In this document: piece after piece, positions 18,500 through 35,913 of the stretch
How positions within the stretch are numbered: position 1 is the stretch's first letter
Layout of the letters: the number at the start of each line of letters is the position of its first letter
DNA from: an uncultured Archangium sp.
GTDB taxonomy: Bacteria > Myxococcota > Myxococcia > Myxococcales > Myxococcaceae
Assembly: GCA_903905455.1 (NCBI GenBank)
Contig: CAIVGN010000029.1
Coordinates: 186,001 to 250,000 of the forward strand
Length of the DNA stretch: 64,000 nucleotides
Direction of reading: 5' to 3'
The notes under the pieces: model-generated
Database searches by the model: none
Told to the model about the DNA's origin: nothing
What the model saw: the letters and a program-made list of their open reading frames with translations, nothing else
Position numbers and translations under genes: made by a program

Positions 18500-20033
18500 T
18501 GACAGCTCAGTTCCCGAAGGTGACCGCGGCTGATTGGCGTGCCCAGGTCGAGAAGGATCTCGCCGGGGCGTCGTTCGAGAAGACGCTGGTGGCGAAGACC
18601 GCCGAAGGGCTCGCGGTCGAGCCCCTGTACACGCAGGCCCCCGCGCTCCAGATCCCCGGAATGCCCGCCCACTTCTCCCTCTCCCTGCGCCAGCGGGGAG
18701 AGGGCGGGGTGAGGGGCCCAGGTCGAGCACAGCCCCTCACCCGGCCTGCGGCCGACCTCTCCCCGCAGTCGCAGGGAGAGGTAACGATCCACTCGGATCC
18801 GCCGGAAGACCTCACGTCCCCCTTCATCCTCGACCGTGACCCGCTCGGACCCGACTTCCTCGCGACCGCGAAGCGCGTCGACGCCGACTACCCTCACGGC
18901 ACCGCGGGCCTCATCTCGACCCTGACCCACCACGACGCCGGCGCCGACGCCGCCGACGAACTGGCGATCGCGCTGGCCGCCGGAGTCGCCGCCCTCGAGT
19001 CCCTCCTGCAAGCCGGCTTCACCGCCCCGCGCGCAGCCCGCCAGCTCGCAGTCCAGCTCGCCGTCGGCCGGGACACCTTCAACGAGCTTGCGAAGCTCCG
19101 CGCCCTGCGCCTGTGCTGGAACAAGCTCCTCACGGCCGCTGGCGCCCCGAACACCAAGCTGCTCATTCACGCGGTCTGCTCGAGCCGCACGATGACCCAG
19201 CGCGACCCGTGGGTGAACATGCTGCGCGGCACGACCCAGGTGTTCGCGGCGATCCTCGGCGGCGCGGACGTCATCACCCCCACGGCCTTCGACCAGGAGC
19301 TCGGGACGCCCTCCGAGCTCGGCCTGCGCGTGGCGATGAACACCGGCCTGGTGCTGCGCCACGAGAGCCTGCTGGGTCACGTGATCGACCCGGCGGCCGG
19401 CTCGTACTACCTCGACACCTTCACCGACGCCCTCGCGCGCGAGGCGTGGAAGCGCTTCCAGGCGATCGAAGCCGCCGGCGGCATCATCCAGGCCCTGCCC
19501 ACCCTCGAGGCCCACATCGCGGCCACCTGGCAGCAGCGCCTCGAGTCGGTCTCCAAGCGCCGCACGCCGATCCTCGGGGTGTCCGAGTTCGCGAACCCCG
19601 ACGAGAAGCTCCCCCTGCCGGCCCGCGCCTTCACCGGCCCCGGGCACCGGGACGCGGAGGTCTTCGAGCAGCTGCGCCTGCGCGCCGACGCGAAGTCCCC
19701 CCACGCGATCCTCGTCACCCTGGGCACGCTGGCCGAGTCCCGCGCCCGCGTGGGCTTCGCCTCCAACTTCCTCTCGGCCGGCGGCATTCGCACCCGCGAG
19801 ACCACGGCCGACGAGAAGGCCGTGGTGGCCTGCCTGTGCGGCACCGACGAGCGCTACGCCACCGAGGCCATCGCGCGCGCGATGGCCCTCAAGGCCGCGG
19901 GCTGTACGCGGGTGCTGATGGCCGGTCGCCCCGGCCCCAACGAAGCGGCGCTGCGTGAAGCGGGCGTCGACGGCTTCATCTTCCTCGGCTGCGATCTCAT
20001 CGCCTCGCTCAACGAACTCCTGGACGTGTACCC

Positions 20034-20037
<4 letters not shown>
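18499..20037 (+). CDS. mutA: methylmalonyl-CoA mutase small subunit, carrying an in-frame palindromic repeat
   Basis: 512 residues from ATG 18499, overlapping the icmF stop by one base. It matches the non-catalytic MutA chain: N-terminal [19 protein letters not shown] and [10 protein letters not shown], a barrel region ([57 protein letters not shown]) and a degenerate B12-like domain lacking D-x-H-x-x-G. It pairs with MutB to convert methylmalonyl-CoA to succinyl-CoA. Residues about 60-95 ([18 protein letters not shown] onward) are translated from a 105-bp repeat element and have the Arg/Gly/Pro-rich look of non-native sequence, placed in the N-terminal extension just after [13 protein letters not shown]. 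The overall length is shorter than actinobacterial MutA (about 620-640). Confidence 0.92.
18677..18781. repeat. double inverted REP element (copy C) inserted in frame in mutA
   Basis: 105 bp = 35 codons. Hairpin 1: CCCTCTCCCTGC (18677-18688) with GCGGGGAGAGGG (18693-18704). Then GGTGAGGGG (18708-18716) pairs with CCCCTCACC (18733-18741). Hairpin 2: CCTCTCCCCGC (18756-18766) with GCAGGGAGAGG (18771-18781). It is two copies of the repeat seen at 9026 and 32250 in head-to-head orientation (a BIME-like unit), but inside an open reading frame with no stop or shift. Confidence 0.88.
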
Positions 20038-22165
<2,128 letters not shown>

Positions 22166-22169
<4 letters not shown>

Positions 22170-23173
22170 CGCGGAAGAAGCAGCGGCTGTCCCTCGAGGA
22201 GTTCGAGGCGGGCGTGCGCGCGGGCGATCGCGCGGTGCTCGCCCGGGCCATCACCCTCATCGAGAGCCGCGAGGCCCACGACGGGGCCCTGGCGCAGACC
22301 CTGCTCACCCGGTTGCTCCCGCTCACCGGCCGCGCGCGCCGGGTGGGCATCACCGGCGTGCCCGGGGTGGGGAAGAGCACCTTCATCGACGAGCTCGGCA
22401 CCCGGCTCACCGGCCGCGGGCTGAAGGTGGCGGTGCTGGCCATCGACCCCACCAGCAGCCTTTCGGGCGGATCCATTCTCGGCGACAAGACGCGCATGGC
22501 CCGGCTCGCGGTGAACCCGGCGGCCTTCATTCGCCCCTCGCCCAGCGGCCTGACGCCCGGTGGGGTGGCCCGGCGCACCCGCGAGACGATGCTCCTGACC
22601 GAGGCCGCGGGCTTCGACGTGGTGCTGATCGAGACCGTGGGGGTGGGGCAGGGCGAGACCACCGTGGCCGAGATGGTCGACTTCTTCCTGGTGCTCATGT
22701 TGCCGGGCTCGGGGGACGAACTGCAGGGCATCAAGAAGGGCATCCTCGAGCTGGCCGATCTCATCGCGGTGAACAAGGCCGATGGCGACGGCGCCGATCG
22801 CGCCCGCCTCGCACTGGGCGATCTCAAGGCCGCGCTGCGCTACCTCCCGCACCGCCGCCCCGACTGGACCACGCGCGCGGTGGCCGTCTCGGGGCAGACC
22901 GGCGCCGGCCTCGACGAGCTGTGGGCCTCGGTGGAAGAGCACCGCGCCGCCCTCGAGGCCTCCGGGGGGCTGGCCCGCTTGAGGGCCGAGCAGGGCCGAT
23001 CGTGGATGTGGGCCCTGATCACCGAGCGCCTGGAGCGGGCCTTCCGCGCCCACCCGGCCGTCGCCGCCCAGCTGCCCACCCTCGAGGCGGCCGTGCTCGA
23101 GGGGACGACCACCCCGACCGCCGCCAGTGACGGGCTGCTCGCCGCCTTCGGAGTCGCCCCCCTTCGGGAGTGA
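22166..23173 (+). CDS. meaB: MeaB-type GTPase chaperone of methylmalonyl-CoA mutase
   Basis: 335 residues from ATG 22166 (ATGA overlap with mutB). Walker [10 protein letters not shown] (64-72), the G3 family signature [36 protein letters not shown] and base-recognition NKAD are those of the MeaB/ArgK SIMIBI GTPases. MeaB gates adenosylcobalamin transfer to, and protects, the mutase; the C-terminal dimerisation arm is present ([17 protein letters not shown]). Older annotation as an Arg/ornithine transport kinase is unlikely given the context. It ends the core mutase run; a weak terminator-like hairpin follows. Confidence 0.96.
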
Positions 23174-23175
23174 CG

Positions 23176-23201
23176 AAACCCATCGGTGATGATGGTTTTT
23201 T
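23176..23201 (+). terminator. weak rho-independent terminator-like hairpin after meaB
   Basis: AAACCCATC (23176-23184) pairs with GATGGTTTT (23191-23199) with one mismatch and a 6-nt loop, and the 3' side runs into T6. It lies 3 bp after the meaB stop in one of the few AT-rich stretches of the region. The stem is short, so read-through into the next genes is likely. Confidence 0.5.
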
Positions 23202-23246
23202 CGAAGTTCGCGTGGCAGCGGATCAACGAATAGAGTCCGCCGCGAC

Positions 23247-24365
23247 GTGCCAAAACTCTGCAGTTTCTTCGCGATCTACACCGATGGAGCCGGGCTCCAT
23301 GAGTCCTTCCCGTCGCCGGCGGGCACCGACGTCTTCCTCGGGGAGATGGGCACCTTGTTGCTGCCCGGGCCCCAGGACGAGCTCTTCGGACCGCACGTCA
23401 CGATCTTCAACCGCATGAAGCCCAGGCGCGGGTTCCTGCTGGGTTTTCAGCGCAAGGTGAAGGGCCGCGCCGAGCCGTTCTTCTCGCAGGTGCGCGAGGC
23501 GGTGCTGGCGGCGACGGCGGGCGTGAAGGGCATGGCCATCGACGTGCTGCGGCTCTGGCCGTTCCCCCTCGAGACGGCCGCCGACGCGCTGCCCGAGCAC
23601 ATGCTGGCCGAAGACCTGTTCTCGGTGGGCTTCACCGACATGGGCGAGCACGGGGTGCGCGCCGAGACCATCGGCCTCTCGAAGCTCGGCCAGCGCGAGA
23701 TCACCTTCGAGTTCGTCGACCCCACCTTGATGGAAGAGGCCGCCTTGATGTGCGGGCACCTCGCGGACTGGCTGCTGGAGCACGGCCGCCGCCTGGAGCA
23801 CGGGCAGGCGATGTCGTTCGGCTTCGATCGCATCTCGTTCTACGCGGCCGAGGGTGACGCCGGCGGGCCGTTCCGCGGCTGGCACCCCCCGCTGGTGCAG
23901 AAGCTGTTGCCCCCGGAGATCTTCGACGGCGTGGGCGTGCTCGAAGTGCGCGCCTCGCCCCCGGGCAACCACGACCACCTCGAGGATCTCTCGGTGCCGC
24001 TGCGGCGCTCGATGGAGCAGCGCATGCTCCTCGAGGAGCTGGATCTCACCGGCGACTCGCCGCACGCCACCAGCACCGCCCAGGTGAAGGGCTTCGTCAG
24101 CGAGCTCAAGTCGCTGGTCGCGGTGCGGGACGAGTCGCACTCGTCGCGGGACAGCGGCTGGCGCTTCCGCAGCACGGTCGAGGGAGATTCCGGGGAGATG
24201 GGCGTGATGTCGCTGGTGGATCTCGCCCGCCGGGCGCCCGAGCTGGTGCGCTTCCTCGCGCTGCCCCACGGCGTGAAGATCACCTGGAACGGCGACGGCC
24301 GGCTGGAGCTCGACCGGTCGCGCGTCGAGCTCGACGACGACGATCCCGACGACCTGCTGTCATGA
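23247..24365 (+). CDS. hypothetical protein, 372 aa, in the mutase gene cluster
   Basis: GTG start (MPKLCSFFAIYTDGAGLHESF). No signal peptide or membrane segment; the sequence is mixed alpha/beta with an N-terminal beta region (TDVFLGEMGTLLLPGPQDELFG) and an acidic tail (RVELDDDDPDDLLS). No domain recognised. It is separated from meaB by 73 bp including a weak terminator, but overlaps the methyltransferase gene by ATGA, which in turn overlaps HMG-CoA lyase, so these three form one translation unit. A link to acyl-CoA metabolism is only by position. Confidence 0.75.
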   Translation: MPKLCSFFAIYTDGAGLHESFPSPAGTDVFLGEMGTLLLPGPQDELFGPHVTIFNRMKPRRGFLLGFQRKVKGRAEPFFSQVREAVLAATAGVKGMAIDVLRLWPFPLETAADALPEHMLAEDLFSVGFTDMGEHGVRAETIGLSKLGQREITFEFVDPTLMEEAALMCGHLADWLLEHGRRLEHGQAMSFGFDRISFYAAEGDAGGPFRGWHPPLVQKLLPPEIFDGVGVLEVRASPPGNHDHLEDLSVPLRRSMEQRMLLEELDLTGDSPHATSTAQVKGFVSELKSLVAVRDESHSSRDSGWRFRSTVEGDSGEMGVMSLVDLARRAPELVRFLALPHGVKITWNGDGRLELDRSRVELDDDDPDDLLS

Positions 24366-25069
24366 GCGGCGCGTTCTTCGGGGAGCTGTATCTCCGCTCC
24401 ACGCGGCCCTTCCTGTCAGACCCGGTGACCGAGGCCGAAGCGCGGTTCCTGCGTACCAACCTCCCGACGACGGGCCGGCTGCTCGACCTGGGCTGCGGCC
24501 ACGGCCGGCACCTCGCGCAGATCCCCGGCACCTTCGGCGTGGATCGCGATGCGCTCTCGCTGGTCGAGGCCCGGGCTCACGGGCTCGTCGCGCGCAGCGA
24601 CTTCACGCGGATCCCCTTCAAGACCGCGGCCTTCGAGGGCGCGTGGTGCTGGTACAACTCGCTGGGCACCTTCGAAGACGACCAGGTGCCCGTGGTGCTG
24701 CGGGAAGTGGCGCGCTGCCTCGAGCCCGGAGCGACCCTGGTGATTCACGGGTCGAACCGCCAGAAGGCCGCCGCGCAACCCGAGGCCGGCTACGACGGGG
24801 AGATCGGGGGAGGGGACCACCTGGTCGAGAAGGCCCTCTTCAACCCGAAGAAGAAGCGCGACGAGATCACCCGGCGCCTCACCTGCCAGGACGGCCGCGT
24901 GCTCGAGGCCTCGTTCTTCATCCGCTACTATGACCTCGACGAGTGGCGGGCCCTGCTGGCAGAAGCCGGCTTCCAGACCCGCTGGTGCGTCGGCGGCATC
25001 GATGGCGCGGCATTAGATGACACCTCGACCGACGTGATCGTCGGAGCCCAAAGGCGTTTCAGCGAATGA
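24362..25069 (+). CDS. class I SAM-dependent methyltransferase
   Basis: 235 residues. The SAM-binding motif I is clear (RLLDLGCGHGRHL, followed by the acidic VDRD), with motif II/III region (WCWYNSLGTFEDDQVPVVLREVARCLEPGATLVIHG) as in the UbiE/Methyltransf_11/25 group. Soluble and small, so probably a small-molecule methyltransferase. ATGA overlaps join it to the preceding unknown gene and to HMG-CoA lyase. The substrate cannot be inferred. Confidence 0.85.
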   Translation: MSGAFFGELYLRSTRPFLSDPVTEAEARFLRTNLPTTGRLLDLGCGHGRHLAQIPGTFGVDRDALSLVEARAHGLVARSDFTRIPFKTAAFEGAWCWYNSLGTFEDDQVPVVLREVARCLEPGATLVIHGSNRQKAAAQPEAGYDGEIGGGDHLVEKALFNPKKKRDEITRRLTCQDGRVLEASFFIRYYDLDEWRALLAEAGFQTRWCVGGIDGAALDDTSTDVIVGAQRRFSE

Positions 25070-26022
25070 GCCTCCTCGGTAGCGCCCCAAAGCGAGTCGA
25101 TGTCTACGAGGTCGGCCCGCGCGACGGCCTGCAGAACGAGCTGCGCACGCTGGCCACCGCCGACAAGGCGCGGCTCATCGAGGCGTTGATCAACTCGGGC
25201 ATGAAGCGCATCGAGGTCTCGAGCTTCGTCTCGCCGCGGTGGATCCCCCAGCTCGCCGACGCCGAGAAGCTGATCGCCCTGCTGCCCCGGCGCGACGACG
25301 TGACCTTCACCGCGCTGGTGCCCAACCTGAAGGGCCTCGAGCGCGCCAAGGCCGCCGGCCTGCAGGAAGCGGCGGTGTTCCTCTCCGTCACCGAGAGCCA
25401 CTCGAGGAAGAACATCAACAAGTCGGTGGCCGAGGCGATCAGCACCGCCCGCGAGGTGGCCGAAGGGGCGCGCAAGTCCGGCATGAAGGTGCGCTGCTAC
25501 CTGTCGACGGTGTGGGGCTGCCCGTACGAAGGCCTCACCCCGGTCGGCAAGGTGGTCGAGGTGGTCAAGCAGCTGGCGGACATCGGCTTCTACCAGCTGT
25601 CCCTGGGGGACACGATCGGGGTGGGCACGCCCACGCAGACCGCCGAGCTGGTGACCGAGATCGGAAAGGTGCTGCCGCTGCCGCAGATCGCCCTTCACCT
25701 GCACGACACCCGGGGCACGGCGCTGGCCAACGCGCTCATCGGCCTGTCCATGGGCATCACCACCTTCGACTCGAGCATCGGGGGGCTGGGCGGCTGTCCC
25801 TACGCCCCGGGCGCCGCCGGGAACCTCGCGACGGAAGACCTCGTGTACATGCTCAACGGCATGGGCGTGCAGACGGGCATCGACCTCAACCGGCTCGTCG
25901 AGGCCGGGGAGCTCGCCCAGGAGCTGATCGGCCGGAAGCTGTCGGGCAAGTACCTGCAGGCGGCGCTGGGCGAGCGGGAGAAGCAGGCCAGCCGCGCGCG
26001 CAACGAGCGGGTCGTCAGCTAG
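25066..26022 (+). CDS. mvaB: hydroxymethylglutaryl-CoA lyase
   Basis: 318 residues with the HMG-CoA lyase/TIM-barrel pattern: VYEVGPRDGLQNE (metal and substrate residues), EVSSFVSPRWIPQLADA, the HLHDTRGTALAN metal-binding His pair and GGLGGCPYAPGAAGN with the catalytic Cys of the lid loop. It cleaves HMG-CoA to acetyl-CoA and acetoacetate, the last step of leucine degradation. It starts inside the methyltransferase stop (ATGA) and is the last gene of the co-directional run that begins with the aminotransferase. Cytoplasmic. Confidence 0.95.
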   Translation: MSLLGSAPKRVDVYEVGPRDGLQNELRTLATADKARLIEALINSGMKRIEVSSFVSPRWIPQLADAEKLIALLPRRDDVTFTALVPNLKGLERAKAAGLQEAAVFLSVTESHSRKNINKSVAEAISTAREVAEGARKSGMKVRCYLSTVWGCPYEGLTPVGKVVEVVKQLADIGFYQLSLGDTIGVGTPTQTAELVTEIGKVLPLPQIALHLHDTRGTALANALIGLSMGITTFDSSIGGLGGCPYAPGAAGNLATEDLVYMLNGMGVQTGIDLNRLVEAGELAQELIGRKLSGKYLQAALGEREKQASRARNERVVS

Positions 26023-26032
26023 CGAACGCAGG

Positions 26033-28156
<2,124 letters not shown>

Positions 28157-28235
28157 GACCGACCTCGAATAGGGCCATGGGTCCAAAAACTCCAGCGAAT
28201 CCGCGTGGCTTTTCTTCGGGCTGCAACTTGTCTAG

Positions 28236-29708
<1,473 letters not shown>

Positions 29709-29730
29709 TCGGGGCAGGGCGGGGCGCGGC

Positions 29731-30318
29731 TTACTTGTCGCGCTTGCGCTTGGTGTCCTTCACTTCGACGGTCTTCTCGGCGTTGGCGAGCTTGGTGAGC
29801 AGCGCGTCCTTGTCGTCGAGATCGAGCTTCTCGATGGCGGTGCGCAGGGTATCGAAGTTGAGGCGCGCGGCCTTCACGGCCTTGCCGTCCTTGTAGTCGT
29901 CGACCACCGGGAGCTGGATGATCTCGCGGACCAGCCCCTCGAAGTCGAGGCGCACGTCGGCGGCCGACTGCACGCAGCCGTCGCGGGCGGCGATGATCTG
30001 CTGGCTGCCTTCCTGGTAGGCGAGGTCGGGGTTGCGCGAGAGCGCCTCTTCGAACTTGGCGGTGCGGCCCTTCACGCGCTCGAAGAGGTCCGTGTAGATG
30101 GTGATGCGCTTCTCTTCCGGCGCGCTGTCGTCCCGGGCCTTCGAGAGCTCCGACGTGATGTCGTCGCACTTCATGCCCTTGAGCTCGTCGGCCGTGGTCG
30201 AGACCAGGGCCTCGCTGCGCTTCGTCTCGCGCTCGAGGCGCTCGTCACTCGTGATCTCTTTGACGCAACCGGAGAACAGCAGGGCGGTCGACAGGGCGGC
30301 AACGATGCGCTTGCTCAT
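29731..30318 (-). CDS. small helical lipoprotein of unknown function
   Basis: 195 residues. [18 protein letters not shown] is a lipoprotein signal peptide (lipobox F-S-G-C, Cys18). The mature part is strongly helical and charged ([17 protein letters not shown]-like N-terminus, a central [23 protein letters not shown]) and ends Lys/Arg-rich (KDTKRKRDK). No family recognised. It lies antisense between guaB and guaA, converging with guaB (22 bp) and divergent from guaA (65 bp). Confidence 0.75.
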   Translation of the reverse strand: MSKRIVAALSTALLFSGCVKEITSDERLERETKRSEALVSTTADELKGMKCDDITSELSKARDDSAPEEKRITIYTDLFERVKGRTAKFEEALSRNPDLAYQEGSQQIIAARDGCVQSAADVRLDFEGLVREIIQLPVVDDYKDGKAVKAARLNFDTLRTAIEKLDLDDKDALLTKLANAEKTVEVKDTKRKRDK

Positions 30319-30383
30319 TGGCGCGGGAGTCTTGAAGGGATAGAGCCGTTCGTCAACGTCGGTCTCACCGCACGGAGCCCTCG

Positions 30384-31934
<1,551 letters not shown>

Positions 31935-31947
31935 CCTCGAGCCGCAC

Positions 31948-32247
31948 ATGGCCGCCCGGAAGAAGAAGGCACCGAAGCCCGACGCGCGAACCGTCGCCCT
32001 CGCGTGGTTCGCGAACCTCTCCAACCGGATCTCCGACGCGCAGGTGCCTGAGCTCAAGGCTCTGATCGGCGAGGCGCGGGACTACGATCTGGTGGGGCTG
32101 ACCGACGCCCTGGGTGACGACGCCCAGGTGCTGGCCCTCAACGGCGCAGCCAACGCGTTGATCCAGGCGGGGCTCGACACGCACGGCGCGGCGAGCCCCC
32201 AGGGGTTTCAGCTCCAGGTGCTCAGGGACATCCTGAACGACACCTGA
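31948..32247 (+). CDS. small hypothetical protein, 99 aa
   Basis: ATG 31948 gives MAARKKKAPKPDARTVALAWFANL: a basic tail followed by a compact helical protein (SDAQVPELKALIGEARDYDLVGLTDAL-type amphipathic helices). It starts 13 bp after guaA, so it is probably on the same transcript. No domain recognised. A REP-type hairpin follows immediately after its stop. Confidence 0.65.
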   Translation: MAARKKKAPKPDARTVALAWFANLSNRISDAQVPELKALIGEARDYDLVGLTDALGDDAQVLALNGAANALIQAGLDTHGAASPQGFQLQVLRDILNDT

Positions 32248-32249
32248 CT

Positions 32250-32288
32250 CCCTCGCCCCGCAAGCGGGGAGAGGGCCGGGGTGAGGGG
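32250..32288. repeat. REP-type palindromic repeat (copy B) at a convergent junction
   Basis: CCCTCGCCCCGC pairs with GCGGGGAGAGGG (one mismatch, 2-nt loop), followed by CCGGGGTGAGGGG. This is the same bipartite core as at 9026 and 18677, and in the same orientation relative to the plus strand. It fills the gap between two convergent genes, one base from the stop codon of the S46 peptidase gene. A transcription end point is likely but inferred. Confidence 0.8.
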
Positions 32289-32289
32289 A

Positions 32290-34368
32290 CTACTTCCTCA
32301 GCTCTTCCACCAACCGCTTGGCCCCGTACACCTTGTCGAGGGCCTCGACCAACGCGGCCGAGTGCACGGCGACGGTGCGGTTGACCGATTCATCGAACCC
32401 ATAGTCCCCGCCGAGCGACTGGATGTTCCCGTCGAACACGAGGCCCACCACTTCGCCCTTCTGGTTGACCATGGGGGAGCCGGAGTTGCCGCCGATGATG
32501 TCGTTGGTGGTGACGAAGTTGAACGGCACGTCCATGCCGAGCTTCGCCTTCGCGGAGAGCCAGGTCTTGGGCAGCGCGAAGGGGTCCGCGCCGGTGTGCC
32601 GGTCAAACGCCCCCGCGATGGTGGTGAACGGCTTCACCTGCGCTCCGTTCTCCTCGTAGCCCTTCACCGCGCCGTAGGAGAGCCGCAGGGTGAACGTGGC
32701 GTCGGGGTAGATCGCGTCGCCGTAGACGGCGAAGCGGGCCTTGGCGAGCAGCTCCTGCTGCTTCTTCATGGGGCCGTCGACCTCCTCCTCGTACTTCTTG
32801 CGGATCGCGCGGGCCTCGGGGTCGAACGAGCGGGCCAGCTCGATCATCGGGTCCTTCGAGGCCTCGATCTTCGCCTTGCCGCCGTCGAACAACTCCTTGC
32901 GGAAGCCCCCGGTGGCGTTGCCGTTCTTGTCGGTCTTGATGTCCTTGAGCTTGGTGCCCTTCACGGCGGCCTTCGCGATCTCCGCGGGGCTCTTCAGGCC
33001 GAACACGCGCTTGATGACCGGGTGATCCGGGCCGAGCTCTTCGCGCATCTTGGTGAGCGAGAAGGTGAGGGTGGCGATCTCCATCTCGTCGTACACGGGG
33101 CGGTTGGCGAGGATGCCCTGCTTGAACTGGGGCAGGCGGGCCTCGGTGAACTCCTTGAGGCGCTGCGAGTTCTCCTTGCCGCTCTCCTCGCCGTAACGGA
33201 CCAGGCCGCGGGCCATGCCGAAGAGGTCCGAGATGGGGCCGCGCTCGAGCGCGTTGAATTCCTTGCGGTAGCCCTGCTGCTTCTTCACCAGGCCGGCGAT
33301 GGTGTCCCAGGCGCCGCCGTAGAGCTTCTCGAGCTCGGGCTTCGCCTTCACCCTGGCGCGGAAGTCCTGCTCGTTCTTGATGAGCAGCCCGTAGAAGGCC
33401 TTGTCGGCGAGGGCGGCGTGGCGGCCCTTGTAGGCCTTGAGCCCGTTCTCGACCCCGAAGAGCAGGTCGTTCGAGTGGCGCTTCTGCTCGGCGCCGCGCT
33501 CCTGGTACTGGGTGATGAAGCCGCGGAGCTCGGCCATGCGGATCAGCGTCGCCGGCATGCGCATGTCGCGATCGTCGTCGAGCTGCGCCGAGGTCAGGGT
33601 GCGCGAGGTGCCACCGGGGTTGCCAGAGACGAAGGTGACGTCGCCTTCCTTGATGGTGCCGTCGGACCACGCGAGGTGGTGCTCCATCTTCATCGGCTTG
33701 CCATCCGCCGCGTAGATGCGGATGAAGGACACGTCGAGGTCGTAGCGGGGGAACATGAAGTTGTCGGGGTCACCGCCGAAGAAGGCGATCTGGTCCTCGG
33801 GCGCGAACACCAGGCGGATGTCCTGGAGCCGGCGGTACTTGTAGAGATCGTACCGGCCGCCCCGGAAGAGGGTGACCACCTCGCAACGGAACTCGTCCGA
33901 GGTCGCGCAGTCCTTCTCGATGGCCGCGATGGTGCCGCGCTGCACCTCGGAGAACTTCTCGGGGGCGACCTCCTTCGTCGAGTCCTGCACCCGCTTGGTG
34001 ACGTCCGTGATCTCGGCGAGCTGGTTGAGCTCCATGCCGGGGCAACGCGCTTCGTCGGCCTGGGTCTTGGCGAAGAAGCCGTCGCGGTTGAAGTCCTTCT
34101 TGGTGAGGCCCGAGAGGTTCTCGATGCACTCGCGCGCACAGTGGTGGTTGGTCATCACCAGGCCGTCAGCCGAGACCACCGAGGCCGAGCAGCCACCGGC
34201 GATGCGCACCGACGAGAGCCGCAGGTGATCGAGCCAGTCCTTGCCAGGCTCGAAGCCGTACTTCGCCTTCACCTTGGCGGCGGGGAAACTGTTGTACGTC
34301 CACATGCCTTCATCGGCGAAGGCGGCGGCGGCACAGAGCACGGCCGCGGCGAGCGACAGCTTCTTCAA
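32290..34368 (-). CDS. S46 family dipeptidyl-peptidase (DPP7/DPP11-like), secreted
   Basis: 692 residues. TTG 34368 is the start: AAGGAG lies 6 bp upstream and it produces a clean signal peptide (MKKLSLAAAVLCAAAAFADEG). The chymotrypsin-like S46 pattern is complete: GGCSASVVSADGLVMTNHHC (His75/76), the Asp region RYDLDVSFIRIY, and catalytic Ser629 in GGNSGSPMVN. Length matches DPP7/DPP11 (about 700-720). These periplasmic enzymes release dipeptides from oligopeptides, fitting a proteolytic, amino-acid-consuming bacterium. It converges on the guaA-linked small gene with a REP between. Confidence 0.93.
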   Translation of the reverse strand: MKKLSLAAAVLCAAAAFADEGMWTYNSFPAAKVKAKYGFEPGKDWLDHLRLSSVRIAGGCSASVVSADGLVMTNHHCARECIENLSGLTKKDFNRDGFFAKTQADEARCPGMELNQLAEITDVTKRVQDSTKEVAPEKFSEVQRGTIAAIEKDCATSDEFRCEVVTLFRGGRYDLYKYRRLQDIRLVFAPEDQIAFFGGDPDNFMFPRYDLDVSFIRIYAADGKPMKMEHHLAWSDGTIKEGDVTFVSGNPGGTSRTLTSAQLDDDRDMRMPATLIRMAELRGFITQYQERGAEQKRHSNDLLFGVENGLKAYKGRHAALADKAFYGLLIKNEQDFRARVKAKPELEKLYGGAWDTIAGLVKKQQGYRKEFNALERGPISDLFGMARGLVRYGEESGKENSQRLKEFTEARLPQFKQGILANRPVYDEMEIATLTFSLTKMREELGPDHPVIKRVFGLKSPAEIAKAAVKGTKLKDIKTDKNGNATGGFRKELFDGGKAKIEASKDPMIELARSFDPEARAIRKKYEEEVDGPMKKQQELLAKARFAVYGDAIYPDATFTLRLSYGAVKGYEENGAQVKPFTTIAGAFDRHTGADPFALPKTWLSAKAKLGMDVPFNFVTTNDIIGGNSGSPMVNQKGEVVGLVFDGNIQSLGGDYGFDESVNRTVAVHSAALVEALDKVYGAKRLVEELRK

Positions 34369-34461
34369 GGGCGACTCCTTTGGTGAGCTTCGGGTACGGA
34401 GTCGCCCGTCTACCTCAGGCCTGCTTCGGCGGGTTCGCGATCTCACCACCGGGGCGCCAGG

Positions 34462-35796
<1,335 letters not shown>

Positions 35797-35834
35797 GGGA
35801 ATCCCCCGATCACGCCCCCATCAAGGACCCATGT

Positions 35835-35877
35835 CGCAGTGTGCGCAACCCCACCACATGTCGGCACGCCGGATGCT
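35835..35877 (+). promoter_or_regulatory. sigma-54 (-24/-12) promoter with upstream inverted repeat
   Basis: TCGGCACGCCGGATGCT (35861-35877) fits the TGGCACG-N4-TTGCW consensus at 14 of 16 positions, with the invariant GG (35863-35864) and GC (35875-35876) separated by exactly 10 bp. Transcription would start near 35888, about 26 bp before the stress-protein ATG. Upstream, CGCA-GTG-TGCG (35835-35845) is a short inverted repeat suitable as an activator site. The adjacent sigma-54 activator gene supports the call. Confidence 0.75.
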
Positions 35878-35913
35878 TTGAGTCTGACCACCCCAGTTTC
35901 GAGGAGATCTCCC

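Noticed and set aside
28176-28186. ATG near 28178 or TTG 28186 as the start of the PilZ-Hsp70 gene
   Set aside because: The ATG is out of frame, and GTG 28156 has a GAGG ribosome site at good distance; TTG 28186 has none.
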